This document shows, piece after piece, positions 18,704-28,726 of a stretch of 64,000 nucleotides of DNA; position 1 is the first letter of the stretch; the number at the start of each line of letters is the position of its first letter. A model generated the notes under the pieces. It was not told the origin of the DNA. It did not search any database and saw only the letters and a program-made list of their open reading frames with translations. Source of the DNA: Paenibacillus sp. D2_2 (GTDB lineage: Bacteria > Bacillota > Bacilli > Paenibacillales > Paenibacillaceae); contig NZ_CP133605.1 of the NCBI RefSeq assembly GCF_031199965.1, positions 5,437,001 through 5,501,000 on the forward strand. Reading direction: 5' to 3'. Position numbers and translations under genes: made by a program.

Positions 18704-21050
18704 TTCCCTTCCCTAACCTCGTCGGCTGCCCGCTAGCCAGCTTGTTAGTACCCGAAGATCGACCCATCCATGACGCCCTGAAATCCCCTGGAGTAGATCC
18801 ATGGATCCGCTTGAACACACGAATGAAGTTCTGAGAATTGTTATAACGCAGCTTCTCTGCAATTTCCGCTACCTTCATATCCGTAGAAGCTAGCAGCTCC
18901 TTAGCCTTCTCCATTCGATACGCGATCAAATAGTCGCTGAACGTCATGCCCAGTTCCTCCTTGAAAATATGACTGAAATGCGAGGCTGGCATGCCTGCTA
19001 ACTCCGCCATCATCGGCTGGGATAGATCATCGTCATAATGCTGCTCAATATAATGCAGCACCGTCTCGATCGATTTATGATTACTGTCATTCCGACGGTA
19101 CATAATATGGCGCGAAATAATCGGGAACACCTCATCCTTCAACCAAGCGATCATTTGGTTCATCGTCCGCAGTCCGTTCACCCGCTCATACAGGCTATAT
19201 GTGAACAGCAGCGGGCCACCATCAGGATCAAGCTCATACAACTCGCGCAGCACCCGCGATATGAGCTGCATAAACGCCATCCGCACATGCTCCGTCGAGA
19301 TACCGTCCTGCTGCTTCAATCCTTGACCAAACTTGTCTAGGAGCATAGCGAGCTGCTGTTCATTACCCAACTTGACCTGCAGCATAATCTGCTGCTCCAG
19401 CTCGGCCGGATAAGTGAACGGGTGCCGCTCCGTATCAGGCTCAACCTGGCCTACATATATTACCTTTCCGCTACCAGCAATAAGCCGATATTGCAGCGCC
19501 TCCGTTGCCTCCTTGAATGAATGGCGTATATTGCTGAACCCCTCATGGCATCTCCCAACGCCGACTGTAGCCGTTATATTCAATACACACTCCACCATGG
19601 TGTGAATCTCCTCCGCCAGACGGAAGGCCTCGGTTTTCCTTACTGCAGTCATCTCCTCTGGCTTATGATTGATGAGCAAAACAACATCGGCACGCATCTT
19701 GATAACCGTTCCACAGGGGCCAAGAACTTCTTCAGCAATATTCTTGACCGCATATACGAACAAATTGATATCCCGCTCCGTCTGCCCTCGTATGTTGTCC
19801 AACTCAACGCGCATCACTGTATAGTACGGGCTAATATGCGGCAGGTCGTAGTAATCGAACTTCTCGCTCAGCTCATCAGCTGGAACCGCCTCCGTCAGAA
19901 CATGCTGCACAAATCCCGCGGCCAGTACTGGCCTCGACTCCTCAATCTGATCATTCAATGAGTCGTTGACCGAGTGAAGCATCTCCACATAATGCCGAAT
20001 AATGCTGAATTCATCCTGCTTACCGCTTGATGTCGGGAATCGGCTCGCCTTGCCACGAATCAGGTCCAATATATTTTTGATCAGCTGATAGAAATGCTTG
20101 GAGAGCATAAGCGCTGCCGTTAAGCAGCCGATAATGAGCGTCAGGCACAGCAGAAGTGTCAACTGCTTAATACGAATGAACAGTGGTGTAAGCTCCTTGA
20201 CCGGAACCACAGATACATATTTCCACCCGTTATAAGGCGACTGCCAATAATTGATGAGCATGTCTTGCCCATCGACCTTTGCTGTATAACCATTCTCCTG
20301 CAGCCCGCTCACTTTAATGTCCAATAAGAAGCGGTACGAAGCGAGATCGTCCTGCAGCAGACTTTTATTCCAATCTGAGAAAATGTTGCCCGAAGCCGTC
20401 AGGACGAGCATCTCACTGTTCACTTCCCGGTCCATCTCGCTATATATCTGAAAGAATGCCCGGTCGTTTAATTTGACAATGATATATCCACGAGGAGTAT
20501 CTCCCTGAACCGGGACCTCCCGAACATACGTAACCTCTTGCGAACCACCGCGCGTCATCTGACTATCCGTCTTTCGATCGATCCAGAAGTACGGTTCATG
20601 GTGCCCTTGAAGCCTGGCTTTCAACTCAGGGTCCATATTCTCGGCCGAATTCAATCCGTTATTCACGGACAGAATTTTATCCTCCTTCATAAAATACAGC
20701 TCCGCTGAATCGACGTTATCAACCAGCACCTCAATCGAGTTTAAGATTGCCACAGCCTCTTTATAAAGCCTAAGATCCTTATATGGATCATCCAATTTTA
20801 GAAATTCGTCTAAGGAAGGATTGAATAGATGCTGAAGGATCGTTTTATTCAGGGCAACGAGCTTGTCGTCAATCCTCTGCTGGACCTGCTTCAGCGTTTC
20901 TCGCTTGGCCCGACCTACTTCCTGCTGTAAACTGGTAGATGCGATCTGATACGAACCGATACTAACGATGAGTACCGGAAGGATCGACAATAGACAGGCG
21001 GCCAGCACCAGCTTCAAACGGATATTGCGCTTCACGGAAAACCGCTTCAT
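18687..21050 (-). CDS. Membrane AraC-family regulator with extracellular sensor (YesS-like)
   Basis: The 787-residue protein joins sensing and DNA binding in one chain. There is a transmembrane helix near residues 12-35, an extracellular Cache-like sensor domain (about 36-290), a second helix (about 300-322), a cytoplasmic linker, and an AraC DNA-binding domain at about 660-760 with two HTH motifs (MAELAGMPASHFSHIFKEELG and IAEKLRYNNSQNFIRVFKRIHG). Such proteins control adjacent sugar ABC operons. Here it lies between the binding-protein gene and the FAD oxidoreductase. The ligand is probably a plant-derived sugar, by context only. The frame is intact. Confidence 0.9.
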   Translation of the reverse strand: MKRFSVKRNIRLKLVLAACLLSILPVLIVSIGSYQIASTSLQQEVGRAKRETLKQVQQRIDDKLVALNKTILQHLFNPSLDEFLKLDDPYKDLRLYKEAVAILNSIEVLVDNVDSAELYFMKEDKILSVNNGLNSAENMDPELKARLQGHHEPYFWIDRKTDSQMTRGGSQEVTYVREVPVQGDTPRGYIIVKLNDRAFFQIYSEMDREVNSEMLVLTASGNIFSDWNKSLLQDDLASYRFLLDIKVSGLQENGYTAKVDGQDMLINYWQSPYNGWKYVSVVPVKELTPLFIRIKQLTLLLCLTLIIGCLTAALMLSKHFYQLIKNILDLIRGKASRFPTSSGKQDEFSIIRHYVEMLHSVNDSLNDQIEESRPVLAAGFVQHVLTEAVPADELSEKFDYYDLPHISPYYTVMRVELDNIRGQTERDINLFVYAVKNIAEEVLGPCGTVIKMRADVVLLINHKPEEMTAVRKTEAFRLAEEIHTMVECVLNITATVGVGRCHEGFSNIRHSFKEATEALQYRLIAGSGKVIYVGQVEPDTERHPFTYPAELEQQIMLQVKLGNEQQLAMLLDKFGQGLKQQDGISTEHVRMAFMQLISRVLRELYELDPDGGPLLFTYSLYERVNGLRTMNQMIAWLKDEVFPIISRHIMYRRNDSNHKSIETVLHYIEQHYDDDLSQPMMAELAGMPASHFSHIFKEELGMTFSDYLIAYRMEKAKELLASTDMKVAEIAEKLRYNNSQNFIRVFKRIHGSTPGDFRASWMGRSSGTNKLASGQPTRLGKGSGTIE

Positions 21051-21085
21051 GAGTGCTCACTTCCTATGGACAGTAGTCGGTTGCC

Positions 21086-21134
21086 TTTTGCGGACACAAG
21101 CAAGAACAGGGACCGTAAAGTCCCCGCAAAAAAA
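21086..21134 (-). terminator. Intra-operon stem-loop after the binding-protein gene
   Basis: TTTTGCG (21086-21092) pairs with CGCAAAA (21125-21131) around an inner hairpin GGGAC-CGTAAA-GTCCC (21109-21124). It lies between the binding protein and the AraC sensor and may attenuate or protect the mRNA so that the binding protein is made in excess. Confidence 0.4.
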
Positions 21135-21149
21135 TAAGTAAATTTTCTA

Positions 21150-22642
21150 TTACTGTTGCTTATACCATTCGTTCACTTCATCCGTCATTTTCTTGCCGCC
21201 TTTATTCATCCACTCCTCCACATACTTATCGAATGAATTTAACGGCAAATCACCGGTAACGATCTTGATAAATGTCTCAGTACTATACTTCTCAAGATCG
21301 ACCATCTTCTCCTGCATGGTAGGGGTCAAAGCGGCGATTGCCGGGTTAGGAACACCGAGCTGTTCAATGTTCTTCCATTGATCAAGCTGCGCCTGTGCAA
21401 CTTCCTCTGTCGCGCCAGGCGTCGTGAAATAAGGATTATATTTGTTATGTGCGATCAGGTTGATGACACCATCGGCATTATATTGATCATTCACGACAGG
21501 AGCGCCATTATCGAGTTTATAGTGAACGCCTTCGATCCCAGTACGCTTGAAATTCATCGCTTCATCGGTGGCCTCCCAATCGAGAATCTCCATGATTTTA
21601 TTCACCTTCTCCTGCGAAGCCTTGGAGCTGATAACCCAATGCCCGTAAAGTCCGGCAGACTGCGGCGTTCCCTTCGTACCACTCGGTCCGGTTGGCGGAT
21701 CAATCATTATAATCTCGGCGTTCGGATTCACCTTCTTCATATCAACTGTGAACTGCCCGTAGTTGGCGATACCACCGCCGATCAGAATTCCGGCCTTGCC
21801 GGCGATAAATTTATCATTCACCTGCGTATACTTCAGAACCGGAAAGTCCTTATCGATGGCGCCCTGCTTATAAAGATCCGCTAGCCAGCCAAGCGCCTCC
21901 TTGCGTCCCGGTGTAACATCTGAGTTCATCAGCGTGCCATCCTCCATCTTGCGCCAGCCATTCCCCGCATCAAAGGCCATCCATAGCTGATCGAGGAAGC
22001 TTAGATCCTCACCTACACCGATACCGAACGTATCCGCCTTGCCATTCTTGTCCGGGTCATCCGTCGTGAACTTGAGCGCGACATTCGTGAAGTCCTCCGT
22101 CGTTACAGGAACCGGGAGCCCCAGATTATCAAGCCAGTCCTTGCGGATCAAGACAGCGTTCGTCTGCAGCGGACGCGTGCGTGGAACTGAATACAGCTTC
22201 TTATCCACCTTCACATTATCAAATGCCTGCTGTGGCGTCTCCATCAGATTCTTATAATTGCCAATAATATCGTCAAGCTTAAAGAAAGCGCCTTGCTTCA
22301 CGTATTTGACAAATTCCGGGTCCGGATACGTGTTCAGACCATCATATCCGGAAGCTCACCTGATGCAACAGTTAATCTAAGCTTCTCGGTATATCCGTTA
22401 GCTGGGATCGCCATTAGATCTAGCTCAACATTAAATTTGTCCTCCAGCCACTTCCAGGCTTCGCCCTTCTTCGGGGCATCCCCGCTAAGCGGATACATCA
22501 TACTGATCTTGAGTCTGTCTTTCGAATCCTTACCGCTTCCCGTATCACTCTTGCCCGCCTTGCTGCCACAGCCCGTAACAATGGTCGCTAGCAAAGCCGA
22601 CGCTACAGTGAAGCTAACAATTTTTCTCCAGTTCATCTTCAT
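21150..22642 (-). CDS. Extracellular solute-binding lipoprotein (LplA-like), frame interrupted once
   Basis: Joined across one lost base near 22335 (TGG of VWNTYPDPEF), the protein has 497 residues. A lipobox VTGCGS follows the signal helix, with the acylated Cys near residue 25. The body reads as a family-1 sugar-binding protein of the large Paenibacillus LplA type (KISMMYPLSG, LPDMMVWNTYPDP, VLIRKDWLDNLGLPVP). It delivers a sugar to the two permeases encoded upstream. No ATPase gene is present; such systems usually share a common MsmX-type ATPase encoded elsewhere. AAGGAGGG precedes the start. Confidence 0.85.
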
Positions 22643-22770
22643 ATTTTCATTGACCCTCCTTAAATGATGATATATCGCAAGCAGATACTCTGCAGCTTGC
22701 CGTTAATGTATGCGCATTCATTTTTAGGTAAGGCATTAAGTCTGAGCGTTATTTCGACCGGTTGGGTAAA

Positions 22771-23647
22771 TCAGCCTTTGACCGACCCAAGCAACACGCC
22801 CTTGGCAAAATGCTTCTGCAGGAATGGATAGACGAGCAGAATTGGAACCGTAGCGACTACAATCGCTGCCATTTTGATCGTCATCGGAAGAACCTGGATG
22901 CCTTCATTGGCAATAGCCGCTTGATACTCCTCTGTAGAGCCCTGTATAATCATCTGTCTCAGAATGACTTGAATCGGCCACATATTCGAATTCGTTACAT
23001 ACATAATCGATTGAAAGAATTGATTCCAATGCCCGACCGCATAAAATAATGTAAAGGTAGCCAAGGCAGGCATCGAAAGTGGCAGTACGATTTTTAACAA
23101 TACTCTGAAATGGCTGCACCCATCAATGCGGGCCGATTCCTCAAGCGCCTCAGGAATGCTCTGGAAGAAGTTTTTCAGAATAATCAGATTAAATGCGCTG
23201 ATTGCGCCCGGCATAATGACTGACCAGAATGAATTCAGTAAATTCAGCCATTTCATTACTAGGTAACTGGGAATCATCCCCCACTGAACAGCATCGTAAA
23301 TAGGACGAGAAACAGAATAGCGCGCCGTCCCTTTAATCGGGTTTTGGAGAGTGGATAGGCCATCAATACGGTCAAAGCCAGATTAGTAGCCGTTCCGACG
23401 ATTGTAATCGATATGGTCATCCAGAGCGCTTGCATGAAATGTGAATTTGAGAGAATCATCGAATAGGAATCCCAGTTGAATTTCTCTGGCCACAAAATCA
23501 GTCCCCGCGCATAACCTGCTCCATTGGCGACAGCGATACTGCTACCACATAAAGGAAAGGAAACAATGTAGCAGTTCCGCAAAGAATCAACAAGAAGCCA
23601 TTAATGCCCCTGAATATTACGTCCCCGGATAGGCGAAATTGTCTCAT
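22771..23647 (-). CDS. Carbohydrate ABC transporter permease (LplC-like), frame interrupted twice
   Basis: One-base losses near 23505 (in GGGG) and 23280 (in GGGGG) break a 292-residue CUT1 permease. Six transmembrane helices are evident. The EAA loop reads EALEESARIDGCSHFRVLLKIVLP, which docks on the transport ATPase. The end VLLGSVKG is the usual C terminus of this subfamily. The ATG at 23645-23647 overlaps the TGA of the upstream permease (TGATG) and is preceded by GGGAGGAGGG. Together with the neighbour it forms the membrane channel of the importer. Confidence 0.85.
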
Positions 23648-24588
23648 CAGTACACTCCCTCCTCCCGAAGCGTTTGGCTAGACGGTTCGCCATGACGACC
23701 ATAATCAGGCCAACCACCGATTTAAAAAGTCCAACCGCAGTAGTATAGCTATAGTTACCGCCTACGAGACCTTCGCGATAGACATATGTTTCAAATACGT
23801 CGCCGACCTCGTAAGTCGTAGCATTCAGCATCAGAAAAATTTGTTCGAACCCGTTATCAAGAACATGGCCTAGTCTCAAAATCAGCATAATGAGGATGGT
23901 ACTTCGAATCGCCGGCAGCGTAATATGCCAGATCTGTCTCCAACGGTTCGCACCATCCACAACTGCCGCTTCGTAGAGTTGAGGATCAATGCCGGACAGA
24001 GCAGCAAGGAAAATAATCGTTCCCCACCCCGCTTCTTTCCAAATGCTCTGCGATACAATCAAGCCGCGGAACCAGTTATTCGAGGTTAGGAAATTGACCG
24101 GTTCACCCCCAGCTTTGACGATGAACTCATTTACGACTCCCCCTGTGTACCCAGAAGCAAATAAGTGATCCCAGCCACGACAACCCATGAAATAAAATGA
24201 GGCATGTAAATAATCGACTGAATCGTATTGCGGAAAGCCCGTTTGCGAACCTCGTTCAGCATCAGTGCCAAAATAATCGGCATCGGGAAGTAAAAAACCA
24301 AGTTCAGCATACTAAGCACAATCGAGTTGCGAAATATACGCCAGAACCCGTCATACTGCAGCAGCGCTTCGAAATGCCTAAGACCGACCCAATCGCTCTT
24401 CCAGATTCCGCCGAACGGATTATAATCCTGGAAGGAGATGATGATTCCCCACATTGGGAAATATCTAAACAGAATAAAAAACAACGCCCAGGAATTAACA
24501 TCATGTATAATTCCCAGTCTTTCCATGAGCTCCTACGCCGAACTCGCCGAACAAGTTCGAGTTTGGACAGGAACGGTTGCTGGTTCAT
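23647..24588 (-). CDS. ABC transporter permease (LplB-like), frame interrupted three times
   Basis: Losses of one G near 24487, 24140 and 23664 hide a 314-residue CUT1 permease. Reconstructed, it has an N-terminal WELYMMLIPG helix, FRYFPMWGIIISFQDYNPFGG typical of the LplB type, an EAA loop QLYEAAVVDGANRWRQIWHITLP, and the standard C terminus RFGREGVY before a TGA that overlaps the next start. The corrected ends fit the family exactly, which supports the breaks being artefacts. Start at 24588 follows AAGGGAG; it lies 125 bases after the beta-propeller gene. Confidence 0.85.
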
Positions 24589-24713
24589 AGATTGAGCTCC
24601 CTTCTTCGTTGTCGATGTCTTCATAACGGCGTTCGTTATCCATACTTCTTCCAGCCTTCATAACTAGCTGTCGTGCCCACATCATATGACGAAAATGATT
24701 GATAACGAAATAA

Positions 24714-26674
24714 TCATTTAAAAAGATTACCCGGCGGAATAAGCCGATACAGCTCTTTTCCTTTGGCATAATACAACCGTCCGTAACGATCAAGATCCAT
24801 AATGCCAACAACCTCTTCACTAAGCTGTACGTATTCAAGTGTAATCGGGTTAACAACGATCAAGCGCCTCGCCAAGGTGGTGTACAAATAACCATCTTCA
24901 CCCCATCTTAAATAAATCGGCCGGTACTTGCTGTACTTGTACTCGCTTAGAAGAAGATTCTGCTCTTAACGATCCGGGTCGTCGCTGGATCCATGGCGAA
25001 TAACGTTCCGTCTATCGCACCCCAGATCAATCCGTCAGGGCCAGCGCTCAGCCCACCAATCATACAAGGCGGCATATCCATATCAGGAATATCAGGCACG
25101 AATTCCGCAATCTTCGTCCGCTTAGCCACATCCCAGATGAACATACGGGCTGGCCCCTCTGCGGGCGCTGTCCCAAGCCCGCCCCATATGCTCGTGCCCC
25201 CGTATATCAATCCGTCTTTATAGGCCACGCCCTGGATACTATGCTCCGATACGATGTCCGGGTAAACCTCCCATGTACCAACAGCAGGATCGTACATCGC
25301 CAATACTCCGCCTCGCAGACCATAATCCGGCACTGTACCAGCAAAGACACGTCCTCCGCCTCTTGTCATAGCGAATGGACGATCCTGTGAATGCCCGAGC
25401 TCCCCAATCCAACCCGGATTATGTTCAGGCTTGAAGCCAAAATCGATAGGACGATGCGGATCGAAGCGGAACATATGTGCATGCGTATATGTACCTAAAT
25501 AAGCTATACCATCAAGAAACGTCATTCCTTCTGGCTGCGGAAACAATTCAAACGTGCGCTCGATCGTATCCGTATCCGGATCAAACAGGCTAAAACCCCG
25601 TTGATACCCCCCAATATACAGCTTGCCATCATCACCAGTCTCCAAACAATGAATCAGGATTGGCTGCGGCTCAATTTCCAGGTTTCGCACCATAACCCGG
25701 TTATCCACCAAGCGAATAATAGCCACCTGCGCGTTGACTGTTACTAAAGCGAGCACAGGTTCACCACTTCCGTCGACCTGCCCTTCCATACTGTCAGGTA
25801 AGTCGTTTGCGTGCACCCACTCCATCGCTTTAGCCCTGCCCTCCGGCAGTGTTTGAATCTCCGTCTCGTTCCAGTCTTCCTGCGCGATATCCCAATAACA
25901 CAGCTTCCTGCCATGCTTGAAATAAACTCTTCCCGGATAACGATCATTAGGCTCGACTAACATGTTGTCAAAAGAGAATGTATCGACATGAGCAAGTGAA
26001 CCAAGATGAAAGACGCGCATCTCCGTGTAATTGCACGATACGAATAAATAACCTTCTATCACCCATATCCGGTCCACAAAACCTTGCGAACCGCTTATTC
26101 CTTCAAGCTGTAACTCCTCTAATTCACCAGTTGTCCGATGGATTCGAACCAAATGCTTAGTGGCTCCGATCCCTGCGTAGATCCATTGTCCATCTGCCGT
26201 AATACCGCGGACGTAGTCTTGACCATCTTTTACTATCCCATAATCGCGGAACGCGCCTGTCCCGATGTCATACTCAAAAACCTTGGCCCCTGGGTAGGTG
26301 CCGCCAAATACTTTTCCATGGGTACTAAATAGCTGCCACACCCAAAGATCTGACGGATTTGGGCCAATCGCTTGCAGTCCGTCTGATGAATACCGATATA
26401 GCAAACCATCACTGATTCCACTTAGATAGACATCGCCATTCTCCGCAGAACACATGCCCCAACAGCAGTCCGTATTAGGAATCGGCTCACGAAATAGCAA
26501 GTCGCCGGACATCAAATCAAATTCCTGGAGAATCGCCGGAACGCCATTACTTGCGAAGCATACTGTATAGCGCTTGCCATCGAAACGAATCGCTGCTCCT
26601 TGTCCAAAGCGGGACTGAATCATCGTCCCCAGATTCTGTTCGCTTGGTATTTGAATCCCCTCCTTCTTTTTCAC
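24714..26674 (-). CDS. Cytoplasmic beta-propeller protein, first gene of the sugar operon, frame interrupted once
   Basis: Joined across a one-base loss near 24950, it has about 653 residues. It is made of repeated beta-propeller blades with phrases such as GDVYLSGISDGLLYRY, GKLYIGGYQRGFSLFDPD and GVAYKDGLIYGGTSIWGG, similar to SMP-30/WD-like or PQQ-type propellers. No signal peptide is seen. I cannot assign an enzyme activity; sugar lactonase or lyase functions are known for some propellers. It leads an operon with two permeases, a binding protein, a sensor and a flavoprotein. Start is uncertain: GTG at 26674 lacks a good ribosome site and a Met about 20 codons later is possible. Confidence 0.65.
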
Positions 26675-26750
26675 TCATAAACAATCATTTCGATAGCCCG
26701 AGTGAAAGGATGATGTACCTGGATTGTAACGACCACAACAGTTATAAAGA

Positions 26751-26773
26751 AATAATCAGATCAAATGATTATT
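26751..26773. promoter_or_regulatory. Inverted repeat upstream of the sugar operon
   Basis: AATAATCA (26751-26758) and TGATTATT (26766-26773) are perfect inverted arms with a 7-base spacer, about 80 bases before the propeller gene. It could be an operator, but no match to a known regulator was found. The rest of 26675-26900 shows no convincing gene. Confidence 0.3.
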
Positions 26774-26901
26774 ATGGAGGGTTGAAAATTGAGTTTATCT
26801 ATTGCAGAAAGGATACGATTAGGAGAAACTTGAAGAAAAGATATTAGAGAGCTGACGTGGAGATACAAATGAGGAAAAAGATATAATTGTAGAAAATGAT
26901 A

Positions 26902-26930
26902 AAGGACAGGGCGATTTTTGCCCTGTCCTT
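26902..26930. terminator. Bidirectional terminator
   Basis: AAGGACAGGGC and GCCCTGTCCTT form an 11-base-pair stem with a 7-base loop, followed by TATTTTT on the plus strand and by TATC on the minus strand. It ends the SRPBCC operon, whose last stop codon is at 26973. Confidence 0.8.
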
Positions 26931-26972
26931 ATTTTTCTTAAATCCCTTGAATAAAACTCTCCCGTATTAGAG

Positions 26973-27419
26973 CTAGGTAGCCATCTCCTCCAATACCTTA
27001 CCAAGACGGTCCAAATTTTGTTCGTTGCCTTGAGCGCAATAACCCTTGACTTGTTCTAACACTTCTTTGGTCTTAAAATGCTGATGGAAAGTCACTTTGG
27101 TATGGCCCCCCAAGTCCTCAAAGGTAGCCGTAACCCGAAATTCGGGGTGGTCTAGATGATCGAGCACAATTTTCTCCAGAGGCACAATCTCGATAAAAAC
27201 GCTATGGTTCGGGTAGTCCACGACATTTGGTCCGTGCATCGTGAATTCCCACGTTCCGCCTGGCCTTATCTCACACTTATGAAAAGTATTCGTGAAGCCA
27301 TGCGGGCCCCACCACTGGGCTAGTAAATCTGGGGTTGTCCAAGCCCGAAACACAAGCTCCCGCGGTGCATCAAACTCGCGTGAATTAACAACTTCATTCT
27401 CATTGATTGCCATGCTCAC
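26973..27419 (-). CDS. SRPBCC (AHSA1-like) domain protein 1
   Basis: The 148-residue protein is of the START/SRPBCC hydrophobic-ligand-binding fold, AHSA1 branch. Visible markers are REFDAPRELVFRAWTTPDLLAQWWGPHGF at the N terminus and the C-terminal helix with GNEQNLDRLGKVLEEM. It overlaps the stop of the second SRPBCC gene (GTG at 27419; ATG at 27413 is equally likely, with AAGGGG upstream). It is co-transcribed with MerR. Such proteins are often annotated as activators of an ATPase but most have no proven function; a role in binding or removing a hydrophobic compound fits the MerR context. Confidence 0.88.
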   Translation of the reverse strand: MSMAINENEVVNSREFDAPRELVFRAWTTPDLLAQWWGPHGFTNTFHKCEIRPGGTWEFTMHGPNVVDYPNHSVFIEIVPLEKIVLDHLDHPEFRVTATFEDLGGHTKVTFHQHFKTKEVLEQVKGYCAQGNEQNLDRLGKVLEEMAT

Positions 27420-27859
27420 ATTTCCCCTTCCACTACTTTGCCTAGTGTGTCCAACATGAGGTTAGTACCGTGCTCCCGTATTTCCGGTGTATCATGCCCG
27501 TCAAAGTATGCCCCTTGCTCCGTATAAATCAGTTTCGTGCCGTCCTCCACCTTGATAAACTCGATCGTTGTGATTGAGACGGACATACGTGTGCTGCCTG
27601 AATCCAAAGTGTAAGTATAAACAATGCGCTGATCTGGAATAAGCTCCTGGTAAATGGCGTTATACGTAAAGATCGGCCCTTCCGGCGGCCCTCCACAGCT
27701 GTACTCGCGTCCACCCACCTGAAATTCGAAAATGTCTGGCTTCGAGAACCACTTGGCTTTGATTATTGGGTCGGCCCAAGCTTGGTGAACAGATTCCGGC
27801 GAAGCGGCATAAGTTCGCTCGATAACGAAAGTAGCATGCTTAACATATCGTTCGTTCAT
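27416..27859 (-). CDS. SRPBCC (AHSA1-like) domain protein 2
   Basis: The 147-residue protein is a second SRPBCC/AHSA1 member, only distantly similar to its neighbour. Markers include ERTYAASPESVHQAWADPIIKAKWF and a C-terminal helix NLMLDTLGKVVEGEM. AAGGAGGAG precedes the ATG. Its start overlaps the MerR stop and its stop overlaps the next SRPBCC start, so all three genes are translationally coupled. A paired arrangement raises the possibility of a heterodimer. Function is not known. Confidence 0.88.
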   Translation of the reverse strand: MNERYVKHATFVIERTYAASPESVHQAWADPIIKAKWFSKPDIFEFQVGGREYSCGGPPEGPIFTYNAIYQELIPDQRIVYTYTLDSGSTRMSVSITTIEFIKVEDGTKLIYTEQGAYFDGHDTPEIREHGTNLMLDTLGKVVEGEM

Positions 27860-28362
27860 TGATTCTCCTCCTTATGGATTGACATTTCACTATCACCAGT
27901 AAGAACGCTTCCCAACAGATCCAAATGCCGCTCCCAAGTCCTTTGGCGTTCAATAATTGGCTTCTCAAATTCCATCTTCATCGCTTGCAGAAGAGCCGTG
28001 AAATCATCAACCGTTAATTGCTCCTTACCCTGTATAAGTTTGGATGCATGCCTGAGTTGATCCAATAATTTCTGCTGCAATTTGATCTGCTCTTTAATTC
28101 GGTCCATCTGTAGGTTTACGATCTCAAGCGGACTGATTTGACTATCGCTTAATACCGATTTAATCTCCTCGAGAGATAACCCAAGCTCCTTGAGCGATAA
28201 GATCTGGTGCAAACTGGCCAAATCAGATTCACAGTACAATCTGTGGCCGGATTCTGTCTGTCCGGATGGAGAGAATAGCCCAATCTGATCATAGAACCGT
28301 AAAGTTCGTACGGTTATCCCCGTCAGCTTGGCCAGATCCCCGACCTTCCAATATCTCTTCAT
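27856..28362 (-). CDS. MerR-family transcriptional regulator
   Basis: The protein has 168 residues when started at the ATG at 28362, which has GAGGGG upstream; a longer frame to 28377 is less likely. The N-terminal winged helix reads WKVGDLAKLTGITVRTLRFYDQIGLFSPSG, followed by HRLYCESDLASLHQILSLKELGLSLEEIKSVL and a long dimerisation coiled coil (about 80-115). The C-terminal region (about 120-168) is the effector part and lacks cysteines for metals, so an organic ligand is likely. Its own promoter has the 19-base spacer that MerR proteins untwist, so it should autoregulate the operon. Confidence 0.93.
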   Translation of the reverse strand: MKRYWKVGDLAKLTGITVRTLRFYDQIGLFSPSGQTESGHRLYCESDLASLHQILSLKELGLSLEEIKSVLSDSQISPLEIVNLQMDRIKEQIKLQQKLLDQLRHASKLIQGKEQLTVDDFTALLQAMKMEFEKPIIERQRTWERHLDLLGSVLTGDSEMSIHKEENQ

Positions 28363-28406
28363 TGACCATCCCCTCACTTTTACGCTAGCTATATACCGGT
28401 AGCCTT

Positions 28407-28437
28407 ATTATAAAACCTTACGTTACGTTAGGTGCAA
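28407..28437 (-). promoter_or_regulatory. MerR-type promoter with 19-base spacer
   Basis: On the minus strand TTGCAC (28432-28437) and a perfect TATAAT (28407-28412) are 19 bases apart. The spacer contains the dyad CCTAACG-TAA-CGTAAGG. An overlong 19-base spacer with a dyad inside is the hallmark of promoters activated by MerR proteins. It lies about 45 bases before the merR start codon. Confidence 0.85.
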
Positions 28438-28520
28438 GCGTTATCGTGAAGCTCTACTGCAGATTTTAGAAATTTTCTGGAGAGCCTCATTTTTATTCCG
28501 AAAGTACATATTACCGATAT

Positions 28521-28590
28521 AAAAAAAATTCCACCTCCAAGACCCTCATGTCTTGGGGACGAAATTTCGTGGTGCCACCTTCTCATTATC
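28521..28590 (-). ncRNA. T-box-like antiterminator/terminator with no synthetase gene downstream
   Basis: On the minus strand the T-box core AGGTGGCACCACG (28568-28580) is followed by GAAATTTCGTCC, then a terminator stem CCAAGAC...GTCTTGG and eight T. This is the normal 3' half of a Bacillota T-box leader. The 150 bases between it and the upstream gene (stop at 28727) contain hairpins but no clear Stem I or specifier loop. The gene downstream is MerR, which has its own promoter at 28407-28437. It may be a remnant or a short, unusual T-box. Confidence 0.6.
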
Positions 28591-28726
28591 AAGTTTGATT
28601 ATTGCATTCATGATACCGAAAAATCCCTATTTTTGTAAACGATGATTCGTAGCTTCGCTACAAGACATAGAGGCCCCCTCATATGAGGGAGCCGTATTTT
28701 TACGTGAGGAAAGGAGTCGGGCGGGG

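Noticed and set aside
26776..26900. Possible small gene starting after a GGAGGG site at about 26777
   Set aside because: The frame stops after about 14 codons and cannot be extended without several indels; no recognisable family.
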